Below the pieces are notes generated by a model, which ran no database searches, had not been told where the DNA came from, and worked only from the letters and a program-made list of their open reading frames with translations. 64,000 nt of DNA, from the NCBI RefSeq assembly GCF_008868175.1, contig NZ_WBKT01000015.1, forward strand, positions 1-64,000, read 5' to 3'. This document shows, in pieces, positions 41,272 to 50,218 of this stretch (position 1 is its first letter; every line of letters starts with the position of its first letter). This DNA is from Micromonospora sp. AMSO31t (lineage in GTDB: Bacteria > Actinomycetota > Actinomycetes > Mycobacteriales > Micromonosporaceae). The translations under genes were made by a program, and so were the position numbers.

Positions 41272-42030
41272 GTGCGCAGTGCCAACCCGGTGCTCGACCG
41301 GCTGGACGACGTGGGCCGGACCGAGCGGCAGGTGCTCGGCGCGGGGGCCGCCGACGCGATGACGGTGGCCGACGTGGTCAGCCGGACGGTCGGGCTGCTG
41401 CTGCTCACCGGCGTCACCGCGGCGGTGGCCTGGGCGCTCGTGCCGCCGGCCGGGTGGATCTCCGCGGCGCTGGCCGGCAGCGCCCTGGCCAGCCTGGCTC
41501 TCGTGCTGGTCATCACGCTGAAACAGGTCACCAACCCGCCGCTGATCGCCGGGTACGCGGTGCTCCAGGGACTGCTGCTCGGGGTGGCCAGCCGGGCCTT
41601 CGAACTCGTCTACCCGGGCATCGTGGCGCAGGCGGTCGTCGGCACCTTCGGGGTCTTCCTCGGCATGGCGCTGCTCTACCGGGCCCGGCTCATCCGGGCC
41701 ACCCCGCGGCTGGCCCGCCTGGTCGTGGGCACGCTCATCGGCATCGTGGCGATCGGCCTGGTCAACCTGGTCACCTACCTGTTCACCGGCAAGCAGGGCG
41801 TCGAGGTCTACAGCCTCTCCGCGCGGGTCGGCTGGCTGCCGTACCTCTTCTCGGTGGTCGCGATCATCGCCGGGGCCTTCAGCTTCGTGCTCGACTTCGA
41901 CCTGGTCGAGCGGTCCGCCCGCAACGGCCTGCCCCGCCGGTACGCCTGGTTCTGCGCCTTCGGCCTGCTGGTCGGGCTGATCTTCCTGTACTGGCAGATC
42001 CTGCGCCTGCTCAGCTACGTCCGCCGCTGA
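41272..42030 (+). CDS. Bax inhibitor-1/YccA family membrane protein, second paralogue
   Basis: A 252-residue protein with the same seven-helix plan as its neighbour but without the Pro/Gln-rich tail. Shared segments include the N-terminus SANPVLDRL, the VVGTFGVFLGMALLYRARLIRATP stretch (key residues GTFGVF and IRATP), and FSFVLDFDLVERSARNGLPRRYAW at the C-terminal end. Here the acidic pair region reads FDLVER instead of FAEIEE. The GTG at 41272 follows AGGAGG (41261-41266) by 5 nt. Tandem duplication is the simplest origin. Confidence 0.88.
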   Translation: MRSANPVLDRLDDVGRTERQVLGAGAADAMTVADVVSRTVGLLLLTGVTAAVAWALVPPAGWISAALAGSALASLALVLVITLKQVTNPPLIAGYAVLQGLLLGVASRAFELVYPGIVAQAVVGTFGVFLGMALLYRARLIRATPRLARLVVGTLIGIVAIGLVNLVTYLFTGKQGVEVYSLSARVGWLPYLFSVVAIIAGAFSFVLDFDLVERSARNGLPRRYAWFCAFGLLVGLIFLYWQILRLLSYVRR

Positions 42031-42101
42031 ACGTACGACCACTCCAGCCCGGCGCGTCTGCCGCCGCGCCGCGGCCTGGAGCCGTCGTAGACTCGGCCCC
42101 G

Positions 42102-42422
42102 ATGAGCGCAGCGGAACTGGACCGGGCGGTGGCGCTGCTGGTCCGACAGGTCGGGCACTGGGAGCAGCCGCGCTGGTCGGCGGCGGCCGAGGGCGGCAAC
42201 GTGTCCCGCGCCGACCTGGTGCACAAGCTGGTCCAGGAGATCGCCAACCTGGCGGCCGACGCCGAGGGGGAGCCGCGCCGCGAGGTGCCCCGGCTGGCCA
42301 GCGACCTGGCCCTGCCCGATCAGCTCCGGGTGGTCGCCGCCGACCTGCTGGCGGCCGGCGCGCCCGAGCCCGTGCTGGCCGGGGCGGCCACCGCGGTCGC
42401 CCGCACCCGTTCCGCGCTCTGA
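42102..42422 (+). CDS. Small conserved-looking protein, unknown function
   Basis: A 106-residue helical, acidic cytoplasmic protein (starts SAAELDRAVALLVRQVGHW, then SRADLVHKLVQEIANLAADA). No domain is recognised. The ATG at 42102 is 8 nt after TAGACT (42088-42093), consistent with a leaderless message. It converges on the CYTH-CHAD gene with only 7 nt between stops. Confidence 0.72.
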   Translation: MSAAELDRAVALLVRQVGHWEQPRWSAAAEGGNVSRADLVHKLVQEIANLAADAEGEPRREVPRLASDLALPDQLRVVAADLLAAGAPEPVLAGAATAVARTRSAL

Positions 42423-42429
42423 CCGCCGG

Positions 42430-43893
42430 TCAGCCCATCAGCCAGCGCCGCACCTTCCGGCGGCGGGCCCGGTCGCGCGCCTTCGCGAGCGCCGGCCCGG
42501 CCCGGTCGGCCAGCGCGGCCTGCCGGGCGTGCAGCAGGCCGTAGGTGAACGTGTTCTCGCCGTCGGCGTACGCCCGCAGCGCCTGCTCGCGCAGCACGTC
42601 GCGGGTCACCACCGAGTCCTGGTGCGCGCCGAGCGCGTCCTGGAGGTCCTTGAACCGGTCGACCAGCTTCGCGCCGGGCCGGCGTACCTCGACGGCGTAC
42701 CGGGCCCGCTTGCCCGCCTTGCGGGCCTCGTGCAGGGCGGCGTCGTCCCCGCCCGCGAGCGCCTCGTCCAGCCGGTCGTCGAAGCGGCTCACCGCCCGGC
42801 GCACCCGCCGGGTCACCCAGCGACGCCGTACGCCGCCCGCGGTCGGCCCCTCCACCAGCGCGTCCAGGCGGCGCAGCAGGTCGGTGTAGCGGTCGGAGCC
42901 GAGCGCGGCGCGCAGCCCGTCGAGGGCGGTGGCCAGGTCGGCGGCGAACCGCTCGGCGAACCGGGCCGGCACCGGGCCGAGCACCAGTTCCGCGGGTTCG
43001 GCGTGGACGGCGTCGGCCAGCCGGGCGGCCATCACCTGGACGTCCCGGACCGGCCCGAGCTGCGCGCCCAGCCAGCGCAGCTCCGCCCGCACCTGCTCGC
43101 TCTCCGCCCGGTCCCACAGCCCCCGGAAGGTCCGCAGCGTGGAGCGGAGCCGGCGGACGGCCACCCGCATGTCGTGCACGGCGTCCTCGTCACCGCCGAG
43201 CGCGCCCGCGTGGTGGCCGACCAGCGTGTCGCGCTGGGCGGTGAGGTAGTCGACCACGGGAGCGGCCGCCGGGCCGGCGGGCCCCGGCCGGATGGCGGCC
43301 AGCCGGCCGCCCAGCGCGCGGTGCGACTTCGAGACCGGCACCGTCCGGGCGCCCGCCGCGCGCAGCCGCTCGTCCACCGCGTCGAGCAGCGACTCGTCGC
43401 CCTCGACCAGCTCGACCTCCAGCTCGTGCCACGCCTGCCGCTCGCCGCTCACCAGATCCTCGGCGTGGACGTCGTCCTCGGCCACCTCGGCCAGCGGGCG
43501 GCCCGCGGCGTCGAGCAGGCGGCGTTCCCGGCGATGGGTGACGACCCGCGCGGCCGGGTCGACCGGCCGGCCCCGGGACGCGCCGCGGAAGAGCGCCACC
43601 AGCTCGGGCGGCGGCTCGGCGTCCTCCGGCCCGGCCGGGAACTGGTGCTCGGTGCGCGCGCCGCCGACCGCCCCCACCTTGAGGTGCCAGCCCGCGTCGT
43701 GCCCGCCGGTCCGCCGCCGCAGCGCGTAGCCGCTGCGGGCCAGCCGGAGGTCGGCGGTGTCCCAGTAGACCGCGTCCAGGTCGAGGGCGGTGGCGTCGGA
43801 CGTCGTCGCGACGCCACCGCACCCGGTCAGGTCGGGCAGCCGGAATCCCTCGTCGCCGGAGTACTTGCGTTCGCGTTCCACGACCCTCGCCAT
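42430..43893 (-). CDS. CYTH and CHAD domain-containing protein
   Basis: A 487-residue protein. The CYTH domain (about 1-195) begins VERERKYSG with the ExExK signature that binds triphosphate-type substrates. The CHAD domain (about 215-480) is helical and rich in conserved His and Arg: VHDMRVAVRRLRSTLRTF and ALHEARKAGKRARYAVE are its signatures. CHAD domains bind polyphosphate, and CYTH domains hydrolyse triphosphates, so a role in polyphosphate metabolism is likely. The ATG at 43893 gives the CYTH motif directly; earlier in-frame starts would add unrelated sequence. Confidence 0.92.
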   Translation of the reverse strand: MARVVERERKYSGDEGFRLPDLTGCGGVATTSDATALDLDAVYWDTADLRLARSGYALRRRTGGHDAGWHLKVGAVGGARTEHQFPAGPEDAEPPPELVALFRGASRGRPVDPAARVVTHRRERRLLDAAGRPLAEVAEDDVHAEDLVSGERQAWHELEVELVEGDESLLDAVDERLRAAGARTVPVSKSHRALGGRLAAIRPGPAGPAAAPVVDYLTAQRDTLVGHHAGALGGDEDAVHDMRVAVRRLRSTLRTFRGLWDRAESEQVRAELRWLGAQLGPVRDVQVMAARLADAVHAEPAELVLGPVPARFAERFAADLATALDGLRAALGSDRYTDLLRRLDALVEGPTAGGVRRRWVTRRVRRAVSRFDDRLDEALAGGDDAALHEARKAGKRARYAVEVRRPGAKLVDRFKDLQDALGAHQDSVVTRDVLREQALRAYADGENTFTYGLLHARQAALADRAGPALAKARDRARRRKVRRWLMG

Positions 43894-43934
43894 GGCGCCT
43901 CCCGTACCCGGCCCCGGTTGCGGGGAACCGGCCC

Positions 43935-45197
43935 TCAGTTCAGGCGTTCGAGCACCATGGCCATGCCCTGGCCACCGCCGACGCACATGGTCTCCAGACC
44001 GATGGTCCGGTCGTGCCACTCCAGCGCGTTGAGCAGGGTGCCGGTGATCCGGGCGCCGGTCATGCCGAACGGGTGGCCGACGGCGATCGCGCCGCCCATC
44101 ACGTTCAGCTTCTCCTCGGGGATGCCGAGCTGCCGGTACGACGGGATCACCTGGGCGGCGAACGCCTCGTTGATCTCGACCAGGTCGACGTCGTCGATGG
44201 TCATGCCGGCCCGCTTCAGCGCCTGCTTGGACGCCTCGACCGGGCCCAGGCCCATGATCTCCGGCGAGAGCGCGGTGACGCCGGTGGAGACGATCCGGGC
44301 CAGCGGGGTGAGCCCCAGCTCCTGGGCCCGCTGGGCGCTCATGATCACCACGGCGGCCGCGCCGTCGTTGAGCGGGCAGCAGTTGCCGGCGGTGATCCGG
44401 CCGTCCGGGCGGAAGACCGGCTTCAGGCCGGCCACGGCCTCCAGGGTCACCCCGGGGCGCGGGCCGTCGTCCGTGCTCACCACGGTGCCGTCCGGCGTGG
44501 TGACCGGGGTGATCTCGCGGGCCCAGAACCCGTCCGTGATCGCCTTCTCGGCGAGGTTCTGGCTGCGGACGCCGAACGCGTCCATGTCCTCGCGGGTGAC
44601 GTCGTGGACCTGGGCGAGGTTCTCCGCGGTCTGCCCCATGGTCAGGTAGATGTCGGGGAGCTGGCCGGCCTCACGCGGGTCGGTCCACACCTCGGCGCCG
44701 CCCTTGGCCCGGGTCGCCGAGCGCTCACGCGCCGCCGCGAAGCGCGGGTTCTCCCAGCCGCCGCCGACCAGCGCCTGCGCCTCCGGCGGGAGGGCATCCG
44801 AGTTGCCCCGCGCATACCGGGAGACGGTCTCGACGCCGGCGGAGATGAAGACGTCGCCCTCGCCCGCCCGGATCGCGTGCATGGCCATCCGGGTGGTCTG
44901 CAGCGAGGAGGCGCAGTAGCGGGTCAGCGTGGCGCCGGGCAGGCCGTCCAGGCCCAGCAGGGTGGCGACCACCCGGGCCATGTTGAAGCCCTGCTCGCCG
45001 CCGGGCAGGCCGCAGCCCAGGTAGAGGTCGTCGATGGTGGTGGGATCGAGCGCCGGGACCTTGTCGAGGGCGGCCTGGACGATCGTGGCGGCGAGGTCGT
45101 CCGGGCGGACCTCCCGCAGGGAACCCTTGAACGCGCGGCCGATGGGGGACCGGGCGGTGGCGACGATGACGGCGTCGCGGGGCGACTCAATCGGCAT
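43935..45197 (-). CDS. fadA: Acetyl-CoA C-acyltransferase (thiolase)
   Basis: A 420-residue thiolase. The nucleophile cysteine is in LTRYCASSLQTTRMA (about residue 95), VEINEAFAAQV supplies the Asn/Glu motif, GGAIAVGHPFGMTGAR carries the catalytic His, and ETMCVGGGQGMAMVLERL carries the second Cys. The position beside the SGNH genes and upstream of cbs matches fadA3 in mycobacteria, from memory. It either degrades fatty acyl-CoA or condenses acetyl-CoA; the sequence does not decide. An imperfect palindrome lies 9 nt upstream of the ATG. Confidence 0.92.
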   Translation of the reverse strand: MPIESPRDAVIVATARSPIGRAFKGSLREVRPDDLAATIVQAALDKVPALDPTTIDDLYLGCGLPGGEQGFNMARVVATLLGLDGLPGATLTRYCASSLQTTRMAMHAIRAGEGDVFISAGVETVSRYARGNSDALPPEAQALVGGGWENPRFAAARERSATRAKGGAEVWTDPREAGQLPDIYLTMGQTAENLAQVHDVTREDMDAFGVRSQNLAEKAITDGFWAREITPVTTPDGTVVSTDDGPRPGVTLEAVAGLKPVFRPDGRITAGNCCPLNDGAAAVVIMSAQRAQELGLTPLARIVSTGVTALSPEIMGLGPVEASKQALKRAGMTIDDVDLVEINEAFAAQVIPSYRQLGIPEEKLNVMGGAIAVGHPFGMTGARITGTLLNALEWHDRTIGLETMCVGGGQGMAMVLERLN

Positions 45198-45205
45198 GAA
45201 CCAAC

Positions 45206-45222
45206 GTTAACCCGTCGGTAAC
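45206..45222. promoter_or_regulatory. Imperfect palindrome GTTA-N9-TAAC upstream of the thiolase gene
   Basis: The 17-bp element matches its own reverse complement at 10 of 17 positions, with GTTA and TAAC ends. It lies 9 nt before the thiolase start and stands out as AT-rich in its surroundings. TetR-type regulators of fatty-acid genes use sites of this style. The same bases could instead be part of the -10 region on the minus strand (TAACGT). Confidence 0.35.
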
Positions 45223-45270
45223 TTGTGGCGGAAGCCGCGCGGCGGGCGGGAAATGTCACCCCGCCGGGCC

Positions 45271-46071
45271 TCAGTGGTGGTGCCGGTAGGCGACCGCGGC
45301 GGCCGCCTCGACCGCCGGGAGCAGGGCGTGCGCCCAGACCCGGTAGCCGTCGGCGGAGGGGTGGAAGCCGTCGTGGCACAGGGTGCCCGCGTCCGCCCGG
45401 AACACCGGGCCGGTCTCGGTGCCCAGGTCGACGACGCTGCCCCCGGCGTCGAGCACAGCGGTCGTCTGGGCGCGGGCCATCCGCCGCCCCGCCCAGCCGA
45501 GCACCTGCCGCAGCGGGGACGCGACCGCGCGGACCGCGCCGAGGTCGGGGCAGGTGCCCACGACCACCTCGACGTGCGCCTCGCGCAGCCGGCGCACCGC
45601 CGAGCCGAGGTAGGCCGCCGCGTCGGCCGGGCGGGCCAGCCCCGTGGTGTCGTTCGCCCCGATGAGGATCACCGCCACGTCGGGCCGCTCGCCGAGCAGC
45701 GCCCGGGCCACCTGGGTGGCCAGGTCGGTGGAGCGGGAGCCGGACACCCCGACGCTGGACAGGTGCACCCGCCGGCCGCCGGGTGCCTCGCTCAGCAGTT
45801 GGGCGAGCCGGCCGCCGATGGTCTCCTCGAAGCGTTCGACGCCGACGCCGAGCGCCGACGAGTCGCCGAGCAGCACCAGCCGCAGCGGCGGGGCGTCCGC
45901 CCGGCCGACCGTGGCGCGCAGCGCGAGGCCCAGCTCGGGCTGGGCGTATTCCCGGCTCCGGGCGGCGATGGCCTGGCCGGCGAGGACCACGGCCCCGCCC
46001 ACCGTGCCGGCGAGCAGGGAGAGCGCGGCGGCCCGACCAAGCCGGACCACAACCTCGTTACGCTCGGTCAC
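45271..46071 (-). CDS. SGNH/GDSL hydrolase family protein
   Basis: A 266-residue protein. After a basic N-terminus, one hydrophobic segment (about 15-38, AAALSLLAGTVGGAVVLAG) acts as a signal anchor. The SGNH blocks are LVLLGDSSALG (Ser), SSVGVSGS (Gly), LIGANDTTG (Asn) and HDGFHPSADG (Asp and His). Such enzymes are esterases or lipases on the cell surface. The GTG at 46071 has GGGGAGG 7 nt upstream. It is the downstream member of a tandem pair. Confidence 0.88.
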   Translation of the reverse strand: MTERNEVVVRLGRAAALSLLAGTVGGAVVLAGQAIAARSREYAQPELGLALRATVGRADAPPLRLVLLGDSSALGVGVERFEETIGGRLAQLLSEAPGGRRVHLSSVGVSGSRSTDLATQVARALLGERPDVAVILIGANDTTGLARPADAAAYLGSAVRRLREAHVEVVVGTCPDLGAVRAVASPLRQVLGWAGRRMARAQTTAVLDAGGSVVDLGTETGPVFRADAGTLCHDGFHPSADGYRVWAHALLPAVEAAAAVAYRHHH

Positions 46072-46182
46072 GACGACACCTCCCCAGCTCCGATGACCCG
46101 CGGGCGGGTCTGCTCGTGGCGAACGGCGTCGACATGAGCATGGCACACGTTGTGCCTGCTGATGATGCCTCCGCCGGCCCGC

Positions 46183-47229
46183 TCATGCCAGCCCCTCCAC
46201 CTGCGCCGGGTCGGCGGCGGCACCCGGCTGCGGCACCGCGCCGACGCCGAAGAACGCCCGCCGCCGGAGCTGCGCCCAGCGCCCGCCGGGCCCGCGCTCG
46301 CGGCCCCGGACCTGGGCGCCGCTGACCTCGGTGCCGGCGTGCCGGGCCGCCTCCTGGGCCGCCTCCGGCAGCGACCGCACGGCTTCCGCGCCGGCGAGCG
46401 GAGGCCGGCGTTCCTGGCCGGCGCCCAACGCGGAGAGCACGGTCGGCAGCAGCGCCGCCGCGGCGACCGCGTACCCCTCCGCGGACGGGTGGAACCGGTC
46501 CCAGGCGAACATCCGGGTCGGCTCGGCGGCGAACCGCGGGCCGAGCAGGTCGCCGAGGGAGACCGTCCAGCCGCCCGCCTCGACCACCGCCATCGTCTGG
46601 GCGGCCGCGAGCTGGCGGCTCCAGCGCCGGGCCAGCCAGCGCAGCGGCGGCTGGATCGGCCGAATCGCACCCAGGTCGGGGCAGGTGCCGACGACCACCT
46701 CGCAGCCGGCCGCGCGCAGCGTGCGGACCGCGTCGACCAGGTAGCGCACGGCCACCGAGAGCGGGGTGCGGTTGGTGACGTCGTTGCCGCCGACCAGGAT
46801 GACCGCGATGTCCGGTTCGACCTCCAGCGCCGATTCGACCTGCGGCCGCAGCCCGGTCGACAGGGCGCCCACCACGGCGAACCGGTGCACCCGGACCGGA
46901 CGGTGGAGCCGGCGGGAGAGCCCGGTGGCGAGCAACGCGCCCGGGGTCTCGCGGCGGCGGTGCACGCCGTAGCCGGCGGCCGACGAGTCACCCAGGATCA
47001 CCATGGTGACCGGCGGGCCGGGGAGCTTCGCGCCGTAGACGCCGTCGCAGCGCGGCGGGGGCGCCTCGGCCATGGGGATGGTGCGCCGGGCCTGGCGGGC
47101 CTGACCGAGCAGCACCCCGCCCGTGACGACGGTGGCCGCCACCGTGGCGCCCGTGCCGATCGCCGTCACGCGGGCGATCCGCCGGGCGCGCTGCCAGCCG
47201 CCATGCGCGACGGAACCAGCGTCCCCCAT
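46183..47229 (-). CDS. SGNH/GDSL hydrolase family protein, paralogue
   Basis: A 348-residue protein with an N-terminal anchor (about 21-43) and the SGNH blocks VTMVILGDSSAAG, VVGALSTG, LVGGNDVTN and WDRFHPSAEG. It differs from its neighbour in a C-terminal extension of about 75 residues, rich in Ala, Arg and Gly, with no motif I recognise. Shared segments such as VVVGTCPDLGA show that the two genes arose by duplication. The ATG at 47229 is followed directly by the anchor. Confidence 0.88.
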   Translation of the reverse strand: MGDAGSVAHGGWQRARRIARVTAIGTGATVAATVVTGGVLLGQARQARRTIPMAEAPPPRCDGVYGAKLPGPPVTMVILGDSSAAGYGVHRRRETPGALLATGLSRRLHRPVRVHRFAVVGALSTGLRPQVESALEVEPDIAVILVGGNDVTNRTPLSVAVRYLVDAVRTLRAAGCEVVVGTCPDLGAIRPIQPPLRWLARRWSRQLAAAQTMAVVEAGGWTVSLGDLLGPRFAAEPTRMFAWDRFHPSAEGYAVAAAALLPTVLSALGAGQERRPPLAGAEAVRSLPEAAQEAARHAGTEVSGAQVRGRERGPGGRWAQLRRRAFFGVGAVPQPGAAADPAQVEGLA

Positions 47230-47370
47230 GCACCGACATTATCGCGCCGCCACGACACCCGCTCTCCCCGTGATCGTCACGGCTGGGACGGGACCGTTCC
47301 GGGTACCGGTAGGGGCGGGGGCGGGCTTGCGCCGGGACCCCACCCTGGTCGGACGGAGAGGGGCGAGGAC

Positions 47371-47727
47371 ATGGGGAAGACGTTGAAACGGAGCGCGGCC
47401 TTCACCGCGCTGGCCCGGGCACTGGCCGCCGGAGCCCGGGGTGGCCCGTCGCTGGGCGCCCGGCTGGCGGCGCTGCCCCGGATGATCCGGGCCACCGCCC
47501 GCGGCGAGTACGACGGCGGCCTGCGGCTGGCCCTGATGGCCGGGGCCACGGCGTACATCGTGTCGCCGATCGACCTGCTGCCGGAGATCCCGCTGGCGAT
47601 CTTCGGCCTGGCCGACGACGCCGTGATGGTCACCTGGCTGGCCGGCAGCGTGCTCGCCGAGACCGAGCGCTTCCTGGAGTGGGAGGCACGTCGCAGGTCC
47701 GTCATCCCGGGGCATGTGGTGCCCTGA
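47371..47727 (+). CDS. DUF1232 domain-containing membrane protein
   Basis: A 118-residue protein. The DUF1232 core is RLALMAGATAYIVSPIDLLPEIPL (about 48-72, key residues YxxSPIDxxPE), followed by a second hydrophobic segment, LADDAVMVTWLAGSVL. The family is small and membrane-associated, with unknown function. The ATG at 47371 has GCGAGGA just upstream. It is divergent from the SGNH genes and precedes cbs by 76 nt. Confidence 0.85.
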   Translation: MGKTLKRSAAFTALARALAAGARGGPSLGARLAALPRMIRATARGEYDGGLRLALMAGATAYIVSPIDLLPEIPLAIFGLADDAVMVTWLAGSVLAETERFLEWEARRRSVIPGHVVP

Positions 47728-47803
47728 CGGCACGTACCCTGGGCGACGAACTGACGACTTTCCGGCCGCCCCACGACGGCGGCGCAACGAAGGGCACAAC
47801 GAG

Positions 47804-49174
47804 GTGCAGTACTACGACAACGTGGTCGAGCTGATCGGCAACACCCCGCTGGTACGCCTGCGCAACGTCACCGAGGGCATCCAGGCGACCGTGCTGGCGA
47901 AGGTGGAGTACGTCAACCCGGGCGGTTCGGTCAAGGACCGGATCGCGCTGCGGATGGTCGAGGACGCCGAGAAGGCCGGCCTGCTCCAGCCGGGCGGCAC
48001 GATCGTCGAGCCGACCAGCGGCAACACCGGCGTCGGGCTGGCCCTCGTCGCCCAGCTCAAGGGCTACAAGTGCGTCTTCGTCTGCCCCGACAAGGTCAGC
48101 CAGGACAAGCAGGACGTGCTGCGGGCGTACGGCGCCGAGGTCGTGGTCTGCCCGACCGCCGTGGCCCCGGAGGACCCGCGCTCCTACTACAACGTCTCCG
48201 ACCGGCTGGCCCGGGAGATCCCCGGCGCGTGGAAGCCCAACCAGTACAGCAACCCGGCCAACCCGCGCTCGCACTACGAGACCACCGGGCCGGAGATCTG
48301 GCAGCAGACCGAGGGGCGGCTCACCCACTTCGTGGCGGGCGTCGGCACCGGCGGCACCATCTCCGGCATCGGCCGCTACCTGAAGGAGGCGTCCGAGGGG
48401 CGGGTCCGGGTGGTCGGCGCGGACCCGGAGGGTTCGGTCTACTCCGGCGGCACCGGCCGGCCCTACCTGGTCGAGGGCGTCGGCGAGGACTTCTGGCCGG
48501 AGACCTACGACCGGGGCGTGGCCGACGAGATCGTCGAGGTGTCGGACAAGCAGTCCTTCGAGATGACCCGGCGGCTGGCCCGCGAGGAGGGCCTGCTGGT
48601 CGGCGGCTCCTGCGGCATGGCCGTGGTGGCGGCCCTGGAGGTGGCCCGCAAGGCCGGCCCGGACGACGTGGTCGTGGTGCTGCTGCCGGACAGCGGCAAG
48701 GGCTACCTGTCCAAGATCTTCAACGACACCTGGATGGCCCGCTACGGCTTCCTCGACAACTCGGGCACCGAGCCGACCGTTGCCGACGCGCTCGCCGGCA
48801 AGCCGGGCGGCCTGCCCGAGCTGGTGCACGTCCACCCGACCGAGACGGTCCGCGACGCGATCGACTACATGCGGGAATACGGCGTCTCCCAGCTCCCGGT
48901 GCTCAAGGCCGAGCCGCCCGTGGTGACCGGCGAGGTGGCCGGCTCGATCGCCGAGAAGGACCTGCTCGACGCGCTCTTCACCGGCCAGGCCCACCTGCAC
49001 GACACGATCGAGCGGCACATGGCCGACCCGCTGCCCATGATCGGTGGCGGCCAGCCGGTGAGCGAGGCCGTCGGGCTGCTGGAGAAGGCCGACGCCGCCC
49101 TGGTGCTGGTCGACGGCAAGCCCAAGGGTGTGCTGACCCGGCAGGACCTGCTCGCCCACCTCGGCGCCCGCTGA
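47804..49174 (+). CDS. cbs: Cystathionine beta-synthase
   Basis: A 456-residue PLP enzyme that joins homocysteine and serine to cystathionine. The PLP lysine is Lys44 in NPGGSVKDRIALRM; the substrate loop is EPTSGNTGVGLA; the phosphate loop is GVGTGGTISGIGRY. Two CBS domains lie at about 330-456, as in full-length actinobacterial Cbs. No N-terminal haem domain is present. The GTG at 47804 gives the family start QYYDNVVELIGNTPLVRL. Together with metB at 58470, both directions of transsulfuration are encoded within 12 kb. Confidence 0.93.
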   Translation: MQYYDNVVELIGNTPLVRLRNVTEGIQATVLAKVEYVNPGGSVKDRIALRMVEDAEKAGLLQPGGTIVEPTSGNTGVGLALVAQLKGYKCVFVCPDKVSQDKQDVLRAYGAEVVVCPTAVAPEDPRSYYNVSDRLAREIPGAWKPNQYSNPANPRSHYETTGPEIWQQTEGRLTHFVAGVGTGGTISGIGRYLKEASEGRVRVVGADPEGSVYSGGTGRPYLVEGVGEDFWPETYDRGVADEIVEVSDKQSFEMTRRLAREEGLLVGGSCGMAVVAALEVARKAGPDDVVVVLLPDSGKGYLSKIFNDTWMARYGFLDNSGTEPTVADALAGKPGGLPELVHVHPTETVRDAIDYMREYGVSQLPVLKAEPPVVTGEVAGSIAEKDLLDALFTGQAHLHDTIERHMADPLPMIGGGQPVSEAVGLLEKADAALVLVDGKPKGVLTRQDLLAHLGAR

Positions 49175-49185
49175 CCGACGGGACA

Positions 49186-49218
49186 CGAGGGCCGCACCCC
49201 GGCGGGGTGCGGCCCTCG
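49186..49218. terminator. Bidirectional hairpin terminator, 15-bp perfect stem
   Basis: Arms 49186-49200 and 49204-49218 pair perfectly around a 3-nt loop. It lies between the converging cbs (ends 49174) and protease gene (ends 49224). Confidence 0.87.
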
Positions 49219-49223
49219 CCGCG

Positions 49224-50174
49224 TCAGTGGCCCAGCTCGGTGGGCACGGCGATGACGTCGACGAAGGCCCCGCGACGCAGCACGGTGACCGGCAGGTGGG
49301 CGCCGATCGCCGGGCCGAGCATCAGTCGTTGCAGGCCCTGGCCGTCCTGCACGGGCCGGCCGCCGGCCGCCACGATCACGTCACCGAGGTAGAGCCCCGC
49401 CGTCCCGGCCGGGCTGCCCGGCACCACCTCGACCACCCGCAGCCCGCGCCGCAGCCCGGTCCGGGCGGTGATCTCCGGTGGCAGCGGCACCGGCACCCCG
49501 GCCACGCCCAGCCAGGCCCGGCGGACCCGGCCGTCGGTGGTGAGGTCCGCGATGATCTGCCGGGTGGTGGCGTTCACCGGCACGGCCAGCCCGAGGCCGT
49601 ACCCGGCGACCGCGGTGTTGACCCCGACCACCCGGCCCGCCGAGTCGGCCAGCGCGCCGCCGGAGTTGCCCGGGTTCAGCGCCGCGTCGGTCTGGATGAC
49701 GTCCTCGATGAGCCGGGTGACCCGCCCGTCCCGGGCCGGCAGCGACCGGCCCAGCCCGGAGACCACCCCGGCGGTGACCGACCCGGCCAGTCCCATCGGG
49801 TTGCCGACGGCGACCACCAGCTGGCCGATCCGCAACCGGTCCGCGTCGCCCAGTTCCACCGGCGGCACGGTCGCCCGTTCCGCCCGCAGCACGGCCAGGT
49901 CGGAGAGCGGGTCGGCGCCCACCACCCGGAAGCCGGTCTCGGTGCCGTCGCCGAAGGCGGCCGAGCCGTCCCGCGCGCCCTGCACCACGTGGGCGCTGGT
50001 GAGCAGCAGCCCGTCCGGGCCGATCACCACGGCCGAACCGGCGCCGGCGCCACGCGGGGTCCGCACCGACAGGGCGGCCACGCTGGGCAGCACCCGGGCG
50101 GCCACACCGGTCACCACCCGGGAGTACGCGTCGAGCGCGGCGTCCTCGGCCGGCTCGGTGTGCTCGGTGTCCAT
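49224..50174 (-). CDS. Trypsin-like serine protease with PDZ domain (HtrA-like), no export signal
   Basis: A 316-residue protein. The chymotrypsin-fold triad is His in LLTSAHVVQG (about 77), Asp in DPLSDLAVLR (about 106) and Ser in ALNPGNSGGAL (about 187). A PDZ domain covers about 225-310 (LRRGLRVVEVVPGSPAGTAGL). The N-terminus MDTEHTEPAEDAALDAY has no signal peptide or transmembrane helix, unlike most HtrA proteins, so as started here it would be cytoplasmic. In-frame sequence upstream of 50174 is Arg-rich without a hydrophobic segment, so a longer start does not restore export. Confidence 0.87.
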   Translation of the reverse strand: MDTEHTEPAEDAALDAYSRVVTGVAARVLPSVAALSVRTPRGAGAGSAVVIGPDGLLLTSAHVVQGARDGSAAFGDGTETGFRVVGADPLSDLAVLRAERATVPPVELGDADRLRIGQLVVAVGNPMGLAGSVTAGVVSGLGRSLPARDGRVTRLIEDVIQTDAALNPGNSGGALADSAGRVVGVNTAVAGYGLGLAVPVNATTRQIIADLTTDGRVRRAWLGVAGVPVPLPPEITARTGLRRGLRVVEVVPGSPAGTAGLYLGDVIVAAGGRPVQDGQGLQRLMLGPAIGAHLPVTVLRRGAFVDVIAVPTELGH

Positions 50175-50218
50175 GCCGGTGCCAACGCGCCGGCATCGAC
50201 GCCCATGCCCCGATCCGC

